A DNA stretch of 64,000 nt. Source: Homarus americanus. Lineage: Eukaryota; Arthropoda; Malacostraca; Decapoda; Nephropidae. The stretch lies in assembly GCF_018991925.1 (NCBI RefSeq), contig NW_024737068.1, positions 1,245,239 through 1,309,238 of the forward strand, written 5' to 3'. The position numbers were made by a program, and so were the translations under genes. Of this stretch, positions 12,290-22,727 are shown in pieces. Every line of letters begins with the position of its first letter. Positions within the stretch are counted from its first letter, which is position 1. The notes below the pieces were generated by a model, which did not search any database, was not told where the DNA came from, and saw only the letters and a list, made by a program, of their open reading frames with translations.

Positions 12290-12932
12290 TATTTGACAAG
12301 AATAGATAAAGAAATAACTACCAACAACTGTAACTAATACTTTAGGTTAGGTCTGGTAAGTTCATTTTCTTTATTTTTTGAATGAAGAATTACAGATTGG
12401 AAGAACATTTTGTTTTTTGTTGACTACAATGTGTTTACATGTTGGGTGCCAATGGTGCCATATTTAAAATCACTTGATATTTTTTCTTCACGGTAATTTC
12501 AGGAAAGATTTGTTCTGGTTGTCCAATTATTCCATTCACGCTGTTTGAAAGATTCTGTTGGATGAATTGTTTTTTTATTATCCTCTTTTTTTAAGTAAAA
12601 AAAAAATTAGGAAGAACAACAATTTCTGACTGACTGGAACATCAGCTGCTCTGAGAAAGGTATAATCATGGTGTGGACGGAGGGTTGAGAGCTGCTCCTC
12701 CACTGCTCACAGAAAAACGCCCAAAATCGTAAAATTGAAGTGATGCAAACACATTCCTCGTGCAATTTATTTTTTTTATTCCTCGAGAAATTTCATCAGG
12801 TAGCTGTTAAGGCCAGACCACTCTCATTAAGTATTACCAAAACAGTTTATCTTGACAATTTACTGGACCTGTGGCTTCTTTAACCTGAAGCTGTGACTGA
12901 GTAATGTCCTCTGAGGTGCTTATAAACTTCTA
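12290..12932. other. Non-coding interval
   Basis: AT-rich, with A/T homopolymers near 12570-12610 and 12767-12778. Nothing recognised. Confidence 0.4.
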
Positions 12933-13322
12933 TTAAATTACCCCTTGTCCATAGATAGTACAGTATGAACTAGGCAATTTTAGGTGTTCTAATCTCTCTG
13001 GGTGCCCAAGGTGCCAGAGTGTAGGCAACAGTCTGATGGCCCTCTTTTGAACATTCTCAATCAATTGAGTCTCTTGCCAATTTCTGGGGCCAGGCGGGGT
13101 GACAGTATACTCCAAATGGGGAAGCATTTCACTTTTGAAGAGCATTATGAGTAGCGACCTTGCCTTGCCAGTTATGAGTGTGCCTGGAAATCCTACATAC
13201 AATGCCCAGTTCCCATTCTGTAGAAGTGGGTTGGTGATAGGAAGAGCGTCCAGATGTAAAACTTGCATCAAGTTTCCCTCCTCCAAAGTGGAGTTAGAAA
13301 TTCGGTGGAAATAAGCGAGCAC
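12933..13322 (-). mobile_element. Decayed non-LTR reverse transcriptase fragment
   Basis: The minus-strand peptide LFKSEMLPHLEYTVTPPGPR ... LIENVQKRAIRLLPTL, then HPERLEHLKLPS and YGQGVI, follows the CR1-like thumb/C-terminal pattern (V-R-P-HLEY, L-E-VQRRATKLIP, Y-ERL-LNL-SLE-RR-GDMI). It matches the better-preserved copies at 44.4-45.4 and 48.4-49.3 kb in pattern, not closely in sequence. Old copy. Confidence 0.65.
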
Positions 13323-15142
13323 AATAATGAACCTTTTATAATTGTTGCTCAGAAAAATACATTATTGTACCCCAGAATGTCCAGATAGTGTATCATGCTG
13401 TTAAAATGTCTAGGTCTTCTGGTAATACTATAGATGGTGTTTGCCAGAGAGTGATTTAAAAGTATGGATCTCTCTGGTTATTTGTATCTTCCTTTAGGTC
13501 TTAACAGGGATATCATATTGTTTCATATTTTTAATAGTTTTTTAGACATCAGATAAAGCTTGTTCAGGTAATCACAATAGGCTTTTCAGCTGCATGATAA
13601 CAAAGTTAGTGAAATTTTATAATAAAAACTCCCTTAGTGAATTAGTGTCCATAACTTCTTTTACTGATAAAATTATTTTTACAGCTTTGACACTTGGTTG
13701 GTGTGAAAAACTTGAGAATTGAGGCATTGATGTCAGTCGCTAGCAGGAGTAATGGTCTTCAGCAAGGATTTTATAGGAGCATCACATCTGCCTTCTTTAC
13801 AGGTAGGTAGGTGTCTTATGCCTTATGAAAATCAAACTTTTGTGACAGAGTCCACCTGTCACACACATTTGGTGATAAAGTGTTGGAGTAAGGGTTTCCT
13901 TCAATGGCTAAAACCACAGACCTTCAGGTCCTCCTTTGAAGTACTGTACAGTAATTTTTGTATTTTGGATTAAGTTATGTCAAGAAGTGCCTCATACAAG
14001 GCACACATCACACAAGTTATTAACATATAATTCTTATGTATTAAATACGGAAATATCACAGGATCATGTACGATGGCAAAAATATTAAACAATTCAAGTG
14101 TCACATCCAGCCATTAGTGTGCTGATGACAGGTGTTAGTCAGTGTAGGAAGACAGTTGGATGGAGAGGTTGAGGAAATATTACCTAGATATTATTAAAAA
14201 TCCTGTACTGTATACTGTATGTTTAGTGATAATGACTGTTTACCCTGGTAACACCATGAGTTGGCCACCCTGTGATGACCAACATCTTGACTCTAGTTTA
14301 AGATGTTTTACAGTAAACATAATCTTGTTTAGATATGTTGTACTGTTTGGTTTGATCTACCATCAGCATTGTAGATAAAACATTGAGTTAATTTTAGTAA
14401 TGACAGTCTGTCAAACCTGCCACCACCATCGCTTCTTGCCTCTTGCATTAAAGATATTTTTACTATTAACATAATTCTGCTGAGGTACTGTATTCTTCAG
14501 TGATTCAGATTTTGATAATGTTTGACTTGATCTGTTGTCCTAGCACTTTATATAAAACACTGACTGACACTCACTGACACTACCACTTCTTACCCCCCCT
14601 ATACAATTGTTTGTTTAATTGTGTCTGTATAATTTAAGATATTTGAGATGAAGTATTATTTTGTTCGAGTATTCTTTATTATTGTGACAGAAAACCCAGC
14701 AGTGATTTGTGGTAACACAAAAGTTTGTGAGTTAAAGTTATGTATGTGAGTGTGTTAAGACATGTGGAGACAGAAGCAAGTAGGGAGGAACCTTGGCAGA
14801 GAGCAAACGTTCTAGTCCCATTTGTCCACTGCTGAACTGTCTTAGAGTGAATTTATGCTCTGTATTAAAATAGATGGTCACAACTGACAATGTATCAGTG
14901 AAACCTTTCAAAAAATAGTGTACTGTGTAAGTTGAGGCTTTACTGTATCTAAATGCAACTTTGAGCTATTCTGGCTTTGTTAGAGGAATTTTTCTGGAAA
15001 AATGCACATTTTATTGGCAATTTTAAACAAATCGGCTCTAACATCAAGCTATGTAATTTTGTCAATAATGTGACTACAGTATTTCGTCTGTAGATTTTTA
15101 GGTTCCCAAGTTCTATACCTGTACTGTATTTGCATGAGGACA
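13323..15142. other. Non-coding interval
   Basis: No gene, RNA or array recognised. AT-rich with many TACTGTA-type motifs. Confidence 0.4.
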
Positions 15143-15300
15143 TATAATAATAATAATAATAATTAACGGTTTATTGAAAAAGTTCTGCAGCCCGAAGGCT
15201 GAAAATATACATTGGGCATAAATGACTTATTACATACATTGGTGGTTTAACAAAAGCCTTCATTAGAGAAAGGTAAAGGAACATACAGTGAACATACAGA
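15143..15300 (-). mobile_element. Possible 3' end of a non-LTR retroelement with (TAA)n tail
   Basis: On the minus strand the sequence reads AATAAACCGTTAATT and then a run of ATT units (15144-15163). This resembles the trinucleotide tail of I- or Jockey-like elements. No coding part is attached. Confidence 0.3.
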
Positions 15301-15328
15301 TTAATGTAGGTGTTGAACAGCAAAAACG

Positions 15329-15779
15329 TAGTGTAGTAACTCCCTCCCAGATGGTGTTAGGAGGGACCTCACGTGGTGTAGTAGTTCCCTCACAGATGGT
15401 GTTATGAGGGGCCTCACGTGGTGTAATTCCCTCACAGATGGTGTTATGAGGGGCCTCACGTGGTGTAGTAATTCCCTCACAGATGGTGTTATGAGGGGCC
15501 TCACGTGGTGTAGTAATTCCCTCACAGATGGTGTTATGAGGGGCCTCACGTGGTGTAGTAATTCCCTCACATGAGGGGCCTCACGTGGTGTGATGGTGTT
15601 ATGGGGCCTCACGTGGTGTAGTAATTCCCTCACAGATGGTGTTATGAGGGGCCTCGTGGTGTAGTAATTCCCTCACAGATGGTGTTATGAGGGGCCTCAC
15701 GTGGTGTAGTAACTCCTTCACATATGGTGTTATGAGGGGCCTCACGTGGTGTAGTAATTCCCTCACAGATGGTGTTATA
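15329..15779. repeat. 45-bp minisatellite, about 10 copies
   Basis: Unit core ATGAGGGGCCTCACGTGGTG followed by TAGTAATTCCCTCACAGATG. Each unit carries a CACGTG E-box. 45 is a multiple of 3, so minus-strand frames stay open as a 15-residue repeat; not evidence for a protein. Copies near 15565-15610 are rearranged. Confidence 0.92.
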
Positions 15780-16704
15780 TGAGTGAGGTGTGGTTCCAGG
15801 CCTTCCTATCGTAGACGGATTAACACATCGCTGGTAGTTGGGTCTCACGGGCCGTTATCACTGGGTACCTGGGACCTCACTGTGTGAAAGGTCAACTTGG
15901 GTACCACTGTTACTGTTGAGTTGTTCTCACTGACTTAAGCACTGTTCACCACTGTTCACCTCTGTTTAACACTGGTTCCATTTCTTTCCTAAATGAAATA
16001 GTAACTTCTGGCGTGAACTTGTTGATATTCCGGTGGGGAGGAGGGTTCAGGGGAGAGAGTTGGTATGGGCCAACATAACAGTTGACCTGGCTGCTCCGAG
16101 AGGAGCGCCAGGTACGTCTTGACCCTTCGGTGGTCAAGGATGTAGCCCCCTATGGGTTTTAAATGGACAAGGCAATCACACTTCTTGGCAAACATTAGTG
16201 TTACAATTTACTTGGTTTTTATATACAGGTATTGCATAACTGTTAATGAAAGTTTTCCTTTGTTTGTCAAGCATTTGTATGTGTTGCAAGAGAGTTAAGT
16301 GTGCAAAAATAGTGTTATAAAAGACAGGGTACAGTACAGTGCATTGTTGTCTAAAACTGCAAAATAAACTAATATATAAGATGGTTCAATGAGATTTAAG
16401 GCGAGCTAGTATGAGAAGGGTTACAGTGCTCAAGTCCTTCGGGCTAATTGGAAAAAATTCTAAGAATTACCTGAGCTCAAGTAGAGATTCCTCTTCTTAC
16501 ATTTCCTGCTTGACCTTACTTAAGTATCTGCTTTACATTTCTGGCCAGGAGAGTAGCTCTTGAAAGACAAGGCAGGGTACCGTTTGATAAGATTTGAAAG
16601 TTGAAGGTTGTGAGGAAAAAGAAAAATGTAGCACATTTGCTTTGAATTTAAGTTCTGTACTCAGAAAGTTTGAATTCTAATGTAATTTGTCTTGTTTCTT
16701 GCAG
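15780..16704. other. Upstream flank / intron before the THAP open frame
   Basis: No separate gene supported. A good 3' splice acceptor (CTTGTTTCTTGCAG) ends at 16704, so the sequence up to it is probably the intron preceding the THAP exon. Confidence 0.45.
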
Positions 16705-16801
16705 AATCATCATGGCATATAAACAAGATCAGCACCTTTAAAATTAAGCCTAGAGCTGGAAAGATATTTCAATGTGAAGGTAACATTAGTTTGTAAACAA
16801 A

Positions 16802-18814
16802 ATGTTTGTTTTAATGGAACCAAGAAATACAGGTCCACAATTTATGGGTAAAGAAGAAAATTCAGAAAAATGTGATGATAGATGTGACCTTGAAAGAAAT
16901 GATATGTACTGTAGTGCGAGTGATGATGCACCGTGTGATGTTGAACAAAAAGTGAATGAATTTGACAGGAAAGATGATAACCATAGAATAGACAATAATG
17001 GTATTATAGGTTACAAGGTTATAGAGAAACATGCTTCTGATCCGTGCTTGACACTGCGAATTGCTGTGCAAAAAGGAAATTCATCAGTAATTTCTGAAGA
17101 TAAGAAGCCAAGTGTTGAACTTACCCAGGAAGATAATAAGCAGGATCTCTCAAAATGCTCTATAACCCCTGGATTTTGGAAGCCAGCTAAACGAAAAAAA
17201 AAGAACTTGCATGCAGGAAATCGAAAGAAGAGCTGGCGGTTAGAGTGCATGGTTCCAGGATGCTCCACGAGAGCATATTCCAGTAGGTTTGTGGACTTTC
17301 CTGATGACGTTGAGAAGAGGATTGAGTGGGCCAGACTAACAAAGGTGAATGAGAAGTTTCCAGAGGTGAGCCCCAGTGAAGCTCTACCTGCAAGGATCGG
17401 CCTGTGCATGGGTCACTTTATGGAAGAGAACTTCAATGTGTTTACTAGAGGGGATGGGAAACTGTGCAAGCTGAAAGAAGGAGTTGATCCTAGTATCTTC
17501 CCGTGGATCAAGTCATCAAACGTCACCACAGGTTTGGACATCTTTGAGAACTTGAAATATAGCCGTGAGATGAGATTGCTTAGTTTAATGAAAAGTGAAT
17601 TATATCATATGATAAATCCCCCTACGAGAGGTTATGAAGAAATTATGCAGGATCCGTATAAGACAAATGAAATTTATGAAGACCAAAAGGATCCCTTAAA
17701 AACTGATACCAGAGAGGAGAGTGAAACTAAATTGCCAAGGATATGTGAGCAAACTGATCCATCGCATCTGGGACAAAATGAAGAAGAGTTGTACTGTCTT
17801 CCAAGAAGGTGTAGAACTAGAGTGCCAATTAATTATTCTGATCAAAATATTCTGGTAGAAGGGATTGAAGCTTTGCAGGATCCTTCAGAGATTATTAAAG
17901 ATAAAAATATGATTTTTAACCATCCCAGAAGGTGTAGAACTAATGCAAGGTATATTTCTGAACCAGATATTATACATTTAAGTCGTGAAATTCCTCATTA
18001 TCCTGTAGAAATTAAGGAAACAGATGAAGACATTCAGAATTTTCCCAGGAATAATGGTAGGCTGCCTCGTGCGTGTAAACAGAAAAGTGTTTTTGGTACT
18101 TCCGTAAAGGTTAAGCAAAAAATTGGTGATAGAAATGCAAGAGAAAGAAGTCGTGCAAAATGCAGAAAGGAGAACTTTAGAAACAGATACAAGAAGAAAC
18201 TAACAGTGTTAAATTCCAGTGAAGATTGTTTGTATGATGTAAAAATTGAAAACTGTGAAGTTGAGTTGCCTGAAGTAGACTGCAGTGTTGAGGAATCCAA
18301 TGCAAGTGTGTCTACAAATCAAGAACAACAAATATATGGAGATTTCAATCATTTTCTGGAACCATTGTCCAATCCTACTGTGTCTAACGAACAACCGTGT
18401 CAAGATCCCCACGCTTCTCTCAATGCTCAAATGATCGCATCATGCGTCGAAGCCGTCATGAATCCGATGATGGCCAGGTTAGAGATTTTCCAAGGAAATG
18501 TGGAAACGAGAATAGAACAACTGGAAGGGAAGGTAAACTCTCGACTTGAAAACTTAGAGGGGAGGATTAACTTATGCCTTGAGAAACTTGAATGTCTTAG
18601 CAATAATCATCATTCTAAACCATCAATACCTTCAGGTATGTGGACCACTCGATGTGATAACATGCCGGAAAACTCCACCCCCGTTGCTCTCTCAAATGGT
18701 ATAACAACTCCTGTGCATCATATGGAAGTCAATCTCAAACCTTTTGCCATAAGTGAGAGAGAATATGAAATGATGGAAGGAGAAGATATACTTGAAGTAA
18801 AGGATACATATTGA
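16802..18814 (+). CDS. THAP-type zinc-finger protein with C-terminal coiled coil
   Basis: Intact frame of 670 codons. A THAP C2CH DNA-binding module lies at about residues 149-234: C149-x4-C154, FP at 166-167, W176, C202-x2-H205, and an AVPTIF-like GVDPSIFP at 227-234. THAP proteins bind DNA sequence-specifically in the nucleus. The module is internal, preceded by about 145 acidic residues and a basic KRKKK (130-134); usually it is N-terminal. Later come four P-R-x-C motifs (Cys 315, 337, 378, 425), a basic stretch (about 436-466) that may be a nuclear localisation signal, and a predicted coiled coil (about 555-600, Leu/Ile/Val heptads) that probably mediates oligomerisation. The first ATG has A at -3; Met5 is an alternative. 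An acceptor at 16704 implies an upstream exon, and the same exon could also read another frame to a donor-like GAAG/GTAACA at about 16779. No transposase domain follows, so it looks like a host regulator rather than a P element. Orthologue unknown. Confidence 0.85.
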   Translation: MFVLMEPRNTGPQFMGKEENSEKCDDRCDLERNDMYCSASDDAPCDVEQKVNEFDRKDDNHRIDNNGIIGYKVIEKHASDPCLTLRIAVQKGNSSVISEDKKPSVELTQEDNKQDLSKCSITPGFWKPAKRKKKNLHAGNRKKSWRLECMVPGCSTRAYSSRFVDFPDDVEKRIEWARLTKVNEKFPEVSPSEALPARIGLCMGHFMEENFNVFTRGDGKLCKLKEGVDPSIFPWIKSSNVTTGLDIFENLKYSREMRLLSLMKSELYHMINPPTRGYEEIMQDPYKTNEIYEDQKDPLKTDTREESETKLPRICEQTDPSHLGQNEEELYCLPRRCRTRVPINYSDQNILVEGIEALQDPSEIIKDKNMIFNHPRRCRTNARYISEPDIIHLSREIPHYPVEIKETDEDIQNFPRNNGRLPRACKQKSVFGTSVKVKQKIGDRNARERSRAKCRKENFRNRYKKKLTVLNSSEDCLYDVKIENCEVELPEVDCSVEESNASVSTNQEQQIYGDFNHFLEPLSNPTVSNEQPCQDPHASLNAQMIASCVEAVMNPMMARLEIFQGNVETRIEQLEGKVNSRLENLEGRINLCLEKLECLSNNHHSKPSIPSGMWTTRCDNMPENSTPVALSNGITTPVHHMEVNLKPFAISEREYEMMEGEDILEVKDTY

Positions 18815-19525
18815 GAGAGAGCATTAAGATTATTATGTGACTCATAAGAACTGTTTATGAGTGAAGGTGCTGTCGAGATGTTGAATACTTGTGCAGACTA
18901 TTTAGAATACAGTACAATACAGTACTGTACAAACAAACAAGCTACCTAATATTGTAGTTGTAAGGATTTCAGATATTCATGAGTTTTTTATGTTCAAGTT
19001 TGTAGAATTTTAGTTTATGGAAATATTTTATTTTTGGAAGGACTTAACTTTTTAGTTTACTTTAATTAAATGAATTTTAGTTTGTATGCAAATGTTTTTG
19101 AATTCAGAAGAAAATTAACTGAATGGAGTTTTGCAATGGCCAGCAGAGATTTTTAATGTCATAACAGCTATTTACAAGATATATTTTGTCCTTGTGAACA
19201 GGAACAGGTGTGTGTGTCTCACTCTCAGGTTGATAGTGTGATAAGGCTGTCACTATTTCTCGTGTGGTGTGTTTATCGCTCGGACTCTCTGCTAAACTCC
19301 CGATAACTGTACAGCATTGTTTCTCATCAGTATATATAGACTATTAGCATAACCATATATATATTTTTTGAGAGAGTCAACTAATATCTCCTTCATCCAT
19401 CAAAGCCAATTGTAACGTACAGTACAGTGTATTAAAATCAGCTCAGGTGGGTGAAAAGTCTTATCTTGAGGCTTTGTCTGGTAGATATGAGATTAAAGTG
19501 ATGTTGACGAATACAGCACGTGGTA
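18815..19525. other. 3' flank of the THAP gene
   Basis: AT-rich 3'UTR-like sequence. The nearest polyadenylation-like signal is ATTAAA at about 19065. No other feature seen. Confidence 0.45.
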
Positions 19526-19856
19526 CAGTGATATCCCCGTTAGCTGGAACAATTTGTGCAGAGCACTTCCGGGAATGAGAGATTTCCGGGTTACGGAAAA
19601 ATGTTCTCGGAAGTTCCAGAAATTGCCCATTACATCATCTCTCGAACCCAGAAAAATATTCCTCATCCCCGGAATTTTCCGGGTATCGGGAAAATTTCTC
19701 AGAATTTTCCGGAAAATGTACCCCTCGGAAAATTGTTCCCAAAGCCGTAATTTTACAGAAAATTCCGGCTTTGGGAACAATTTTCCGAGAAAATTTCAAT
19801 TCCGGCTGTCGGAGAGTTCCGGGTTTGAGGGATTCTGGCTAATGGAGATATTACTG
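19526..19856. mobile_element. 331-bp MITE of pogo/Tc1-mariner type
   Basis: Ends CAGTGATATCCCCGTTAGC and (inverted) CAGTAATATCTCCATTAGCC, with TA duplications at 19524-19525 and 19857-19858. The interior is rich in GGAAAATTTTCC-like inverted repeats, so the whole element can fold into a long imperfect hairpin. No coding capacity. Confidence 0.85.
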
Positions 19857-20199
19857 TATGTCTTATAGATAAAAATAGGTTATATTGATATAAGAGAAAG
19901 TACAGTATTTTTTTCTTTATGCATTTGCACTCCATGTCATCACTGTTGTTCATGTGTACAATCAAAGACAAAAGTCGTGTCGTGGTTTTGTCCGAAGATT
20001 AAATATAACTAGTGAAACATTATGAGAGCCCCCTACCACAAGGCACAGCGCACCAAAAGCTTCATTGTACTACACTGTAACTCTCAAGCCATTTATCACA
20101 TGTTTGACTTATCTGATTATTCTAGTAAAAATTGAAGCAACTGTAACATAGACTAATATTGATAGTACACTGATTCATAGCTTGTAAAACACTGGTATA

Positions 20200-20897
20200 C
20201 AGGTTGAGCCTCGCTAGTCCAGCAAATTTTGGACCACACCGGTGCCGGACTGTTGAAAATTCCGAACCACCGAAGCTTAGGTTAAAAAAAAAAAGGGAAA
20301 AATATTGTATACAGAATACTATTGTATTTATACGACTCTTAACATACAAAGAAAGTTTATTCCCTTTTATGTTTTTGACCTTATGATAATTCAATTTCAA
20401 TTCAATTTCAATAATTATTCCTTGATAGAGGAAGCTGGAACCTAGTGCTGTCACTAGGTACCCCTGTGCATGTAACTGAATAAAAGAAAATTAAGAAAGT
20501 TACGTATATCTACTTGAAATTACAAGTTGAAAAATAACCATAACACCTCACAGCTAATCATTTTGGGTTATCAGTACAATAGTTGTAAATTCAGCTTCAT
20601 AATTTTTTTATAATTAATTAAAAGTAATAATAATGTGTTAAAGTAAGCAATAACCTCTTTAATTCTGGAGTTGGTTTAGGTATTATTTAGTCTACTGGAG
20701 ACAGCAACTGGGGGATTCATTTGCCTATGGGAAACTACAACTTCATATACTGTATATGATGCAGGCTGATTTTTTTAGCCATTTATCAGACAAAAAGCTG
20801 ACCTAGCGGCAGTTTCACAAGCCTAAGTCAAGGCCACCAGATACAAATCATGCTGAACCATCAAAGCTACTGAACTACTGTACAGAGGTTCAACCTG
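20200..20897. mobile_element. Non-autonomous Tigger-like element
   Basis: Left end CAGGTTGAGCCTCGCTAGTC resembles the known Tigger terminus. The right end, inverted, begins CAGGTTGAACCTCTGTACAG. TA duplications lie at 20198-20199 and 20898-20899. The subterminal sequence with TCCGAACCACCGAAG is also Tigger-like. No transposase remains; the interior is AT-rich filler. Confidence 0.8.
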
Positions 20898-21876
20898 TAT
20901 TATTTTATTGAGTGTACCATCAGATAAAGGTGGCCTACCCATGCTTGTATGGTTATCCCATTTGTGTTATAACCACAGTTTCATGTAAGGACAATAGAGC
21001 CTGGTTGTCCATGAATGCCCAGTTACTGACTATAACCCTGGTAATTTGCAGTTGACCTTCAAGAAACCAAATATCAGTTACAGTTCTCAGAAGTCTTAGA
21101 GAACAAGCACATGTCAAAAAAATAAAAGAAAGAATCAACTCAGTGTTTGTGAGCAGCAGAAGACATTATTTTAAAGGTTCTGTCATTTCCACTGGATTTG
21201 TTTGTGGCATAAAGATGTCTACCAAGCATCCAGAATCAATACTGGTACTATATGTAACTTGAGATATATTTGTTGCAAAAAGGTGTGTTAGAGTCATAGT
21301 GCAGGAGTTCCCAACCTGGTGCTCAAGATTGTGAACCCCTGTTATAGAGCACAGTACAGCAGCTATAGCATTGTTCTGTTTGTCACTCTCTGTTACTAGA
21401 CATCACCAGCAGGAATTCACATACAAATAAAAGTTTATAAGTTTTGTTTATTGTAGAATTGCAGTAATAACAAAAGGACCGAATAAATTTCAGTGTAAAA
21501 GAAAAACTAACATATGAGGTACAGGTACTATGAGGTATTGAGTTAACTGGCATCTTTGTGGATGTGTGACCAATGCTGCCACTCGGTGATGGATGAACCC
21601 ATATGTTTATTTCACGACAGTGATCATTCATAGTACTTCTGTAAAAAAATTAATCACCTTGACAGAACAATGTAGGAAGAGTTTTAAATGTACAAAAGTA
21701 AGGTGAAATAAGCGTAGTGATTGCTGTCATTATATAAGCAGCGGCAACATGAACCAAACCCGACCTAACGTAATAAAAACATATTACAGTGTCAGTAGGA
21801 TAGGATGAGTTGGTTTAGTGTTGTAATACAGTAAATGGTTTATGCTCGCCTTGCTCAGTGATCTTAAAGTACAGTA
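20898..21876. other. Non-coding interval between Tigger-type elements
   Basis: No gene or RNA recognised; short frames lack domains. Confidence 0.4.
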
Positions 21877-22725
21877 CAGTGGGGTATGCTATAACGAACG
21901 TAATTGGTTCCAGAACCTCATTCGTTATAGGATTAATCCGTTCCAGGCCCCCAAATACAACCACTTAACACTGAAAAAATTCTGTGGAAAATGTAAAAAA
22001 TACCGTACTTTATCTTACCTTAGTGTTATTCAGCATGCAGGTACCCCTAAACACTGGCACATCACTATCACTTCCACTGGGAGTCTTGGCTTTAAGGTCC
22101 TCAAACAATTGTCTTGCCTTCTCACAAATTATAGCTTCACTAATGTTACCACCTGCCATTTCTTTCTCCTTTATCCACACTAAGAGTAAATTTTCCATCT
22201 CTTCAATCACATTACACTTTGCTTTGCTAATTCTAAAGATTCCCTTAGCCACTTGCACAGTTTTTAACTCCTCTTTATTCTTCAAAATCGTACATATAGT
22301 CGATTTAGCCATCCCATACTCATCACTAAGTTTCGCAGTGCTTCTTCCATTCTCACGTTTCTTTATAATTTCTTTCTTAGTTTCAAGGGTTATTAGCTTT
22401 CTCACTCGCTTTGGACGACTCATTGTTACAATTGTATACTTGTATAACAGAATAGTTATACAAATAACGCGAATTTCCACATCAAAAGACGAAATTTCAA
22501 CAATAACAGTGGTGCACTGGCTACACAATGAGACAAAGATGGCGCCTGACGCTCTTGTTGTGGGTCGCGGTACAACAATATTCATGCGCCAGGCGAAATA
22601 GTCCCGTATTCATCCGTGTTCGTTGTAGGAGTTGCGTTCGTTATAGCATTCTCAATTTTATAGGTAAAACCGTTCGTTATAGGAATATTCGTAGTAGGAT
22701 CCGTTCGTTATAGCATACCCCACTG
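21877..22725 (-). mobile_element. pogo/Tigger-type element with transposase N-terminus
   Basis: Perfect terminal inverted repeats CAGTGGGGTATGCTATAACG (at least 24 bp) are flanked by TA (21875-21876 and 22726-22727). A further inverted sub-terminal GTTCGTTATAG repeats several times inside each end. The 849-bp length and coding content show an internal deletion. The near-perfect ends suggest the youngest of the four Tigger-type elements here. Confidence 0.9.
22010..22423 (-). pseudogene. Truncated pogo/Tigger transposase (DNA-binding part)
   Basis: Starting at the ATG at 22423, MSRPKRVRKLITLETKKEII begins a psq/CENP-B helix-turn-helix (ENGRSTAKLSDEYGMAKSTICTILKNKEEL). It continues into the start of the second CENP-B-type domain (MENLLLVWIKEKEMAGGNIS ... 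KARQLFEDLK) and ends after about 137 codons. The DDE catalytic core is missing. The frame is open upstream to 22585 but MSRPK is the family-like start. The fragment could still bind the element's own ends, possibly as a repressor (inference). Confidence 0.8.
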
Positions 22726-22727
22726 TA

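Noticed and set aside
21984..22601. 205-codon plus frame
   Set aside because: Antisense shadow of the Tigger transposase remnant at 22423-22010.
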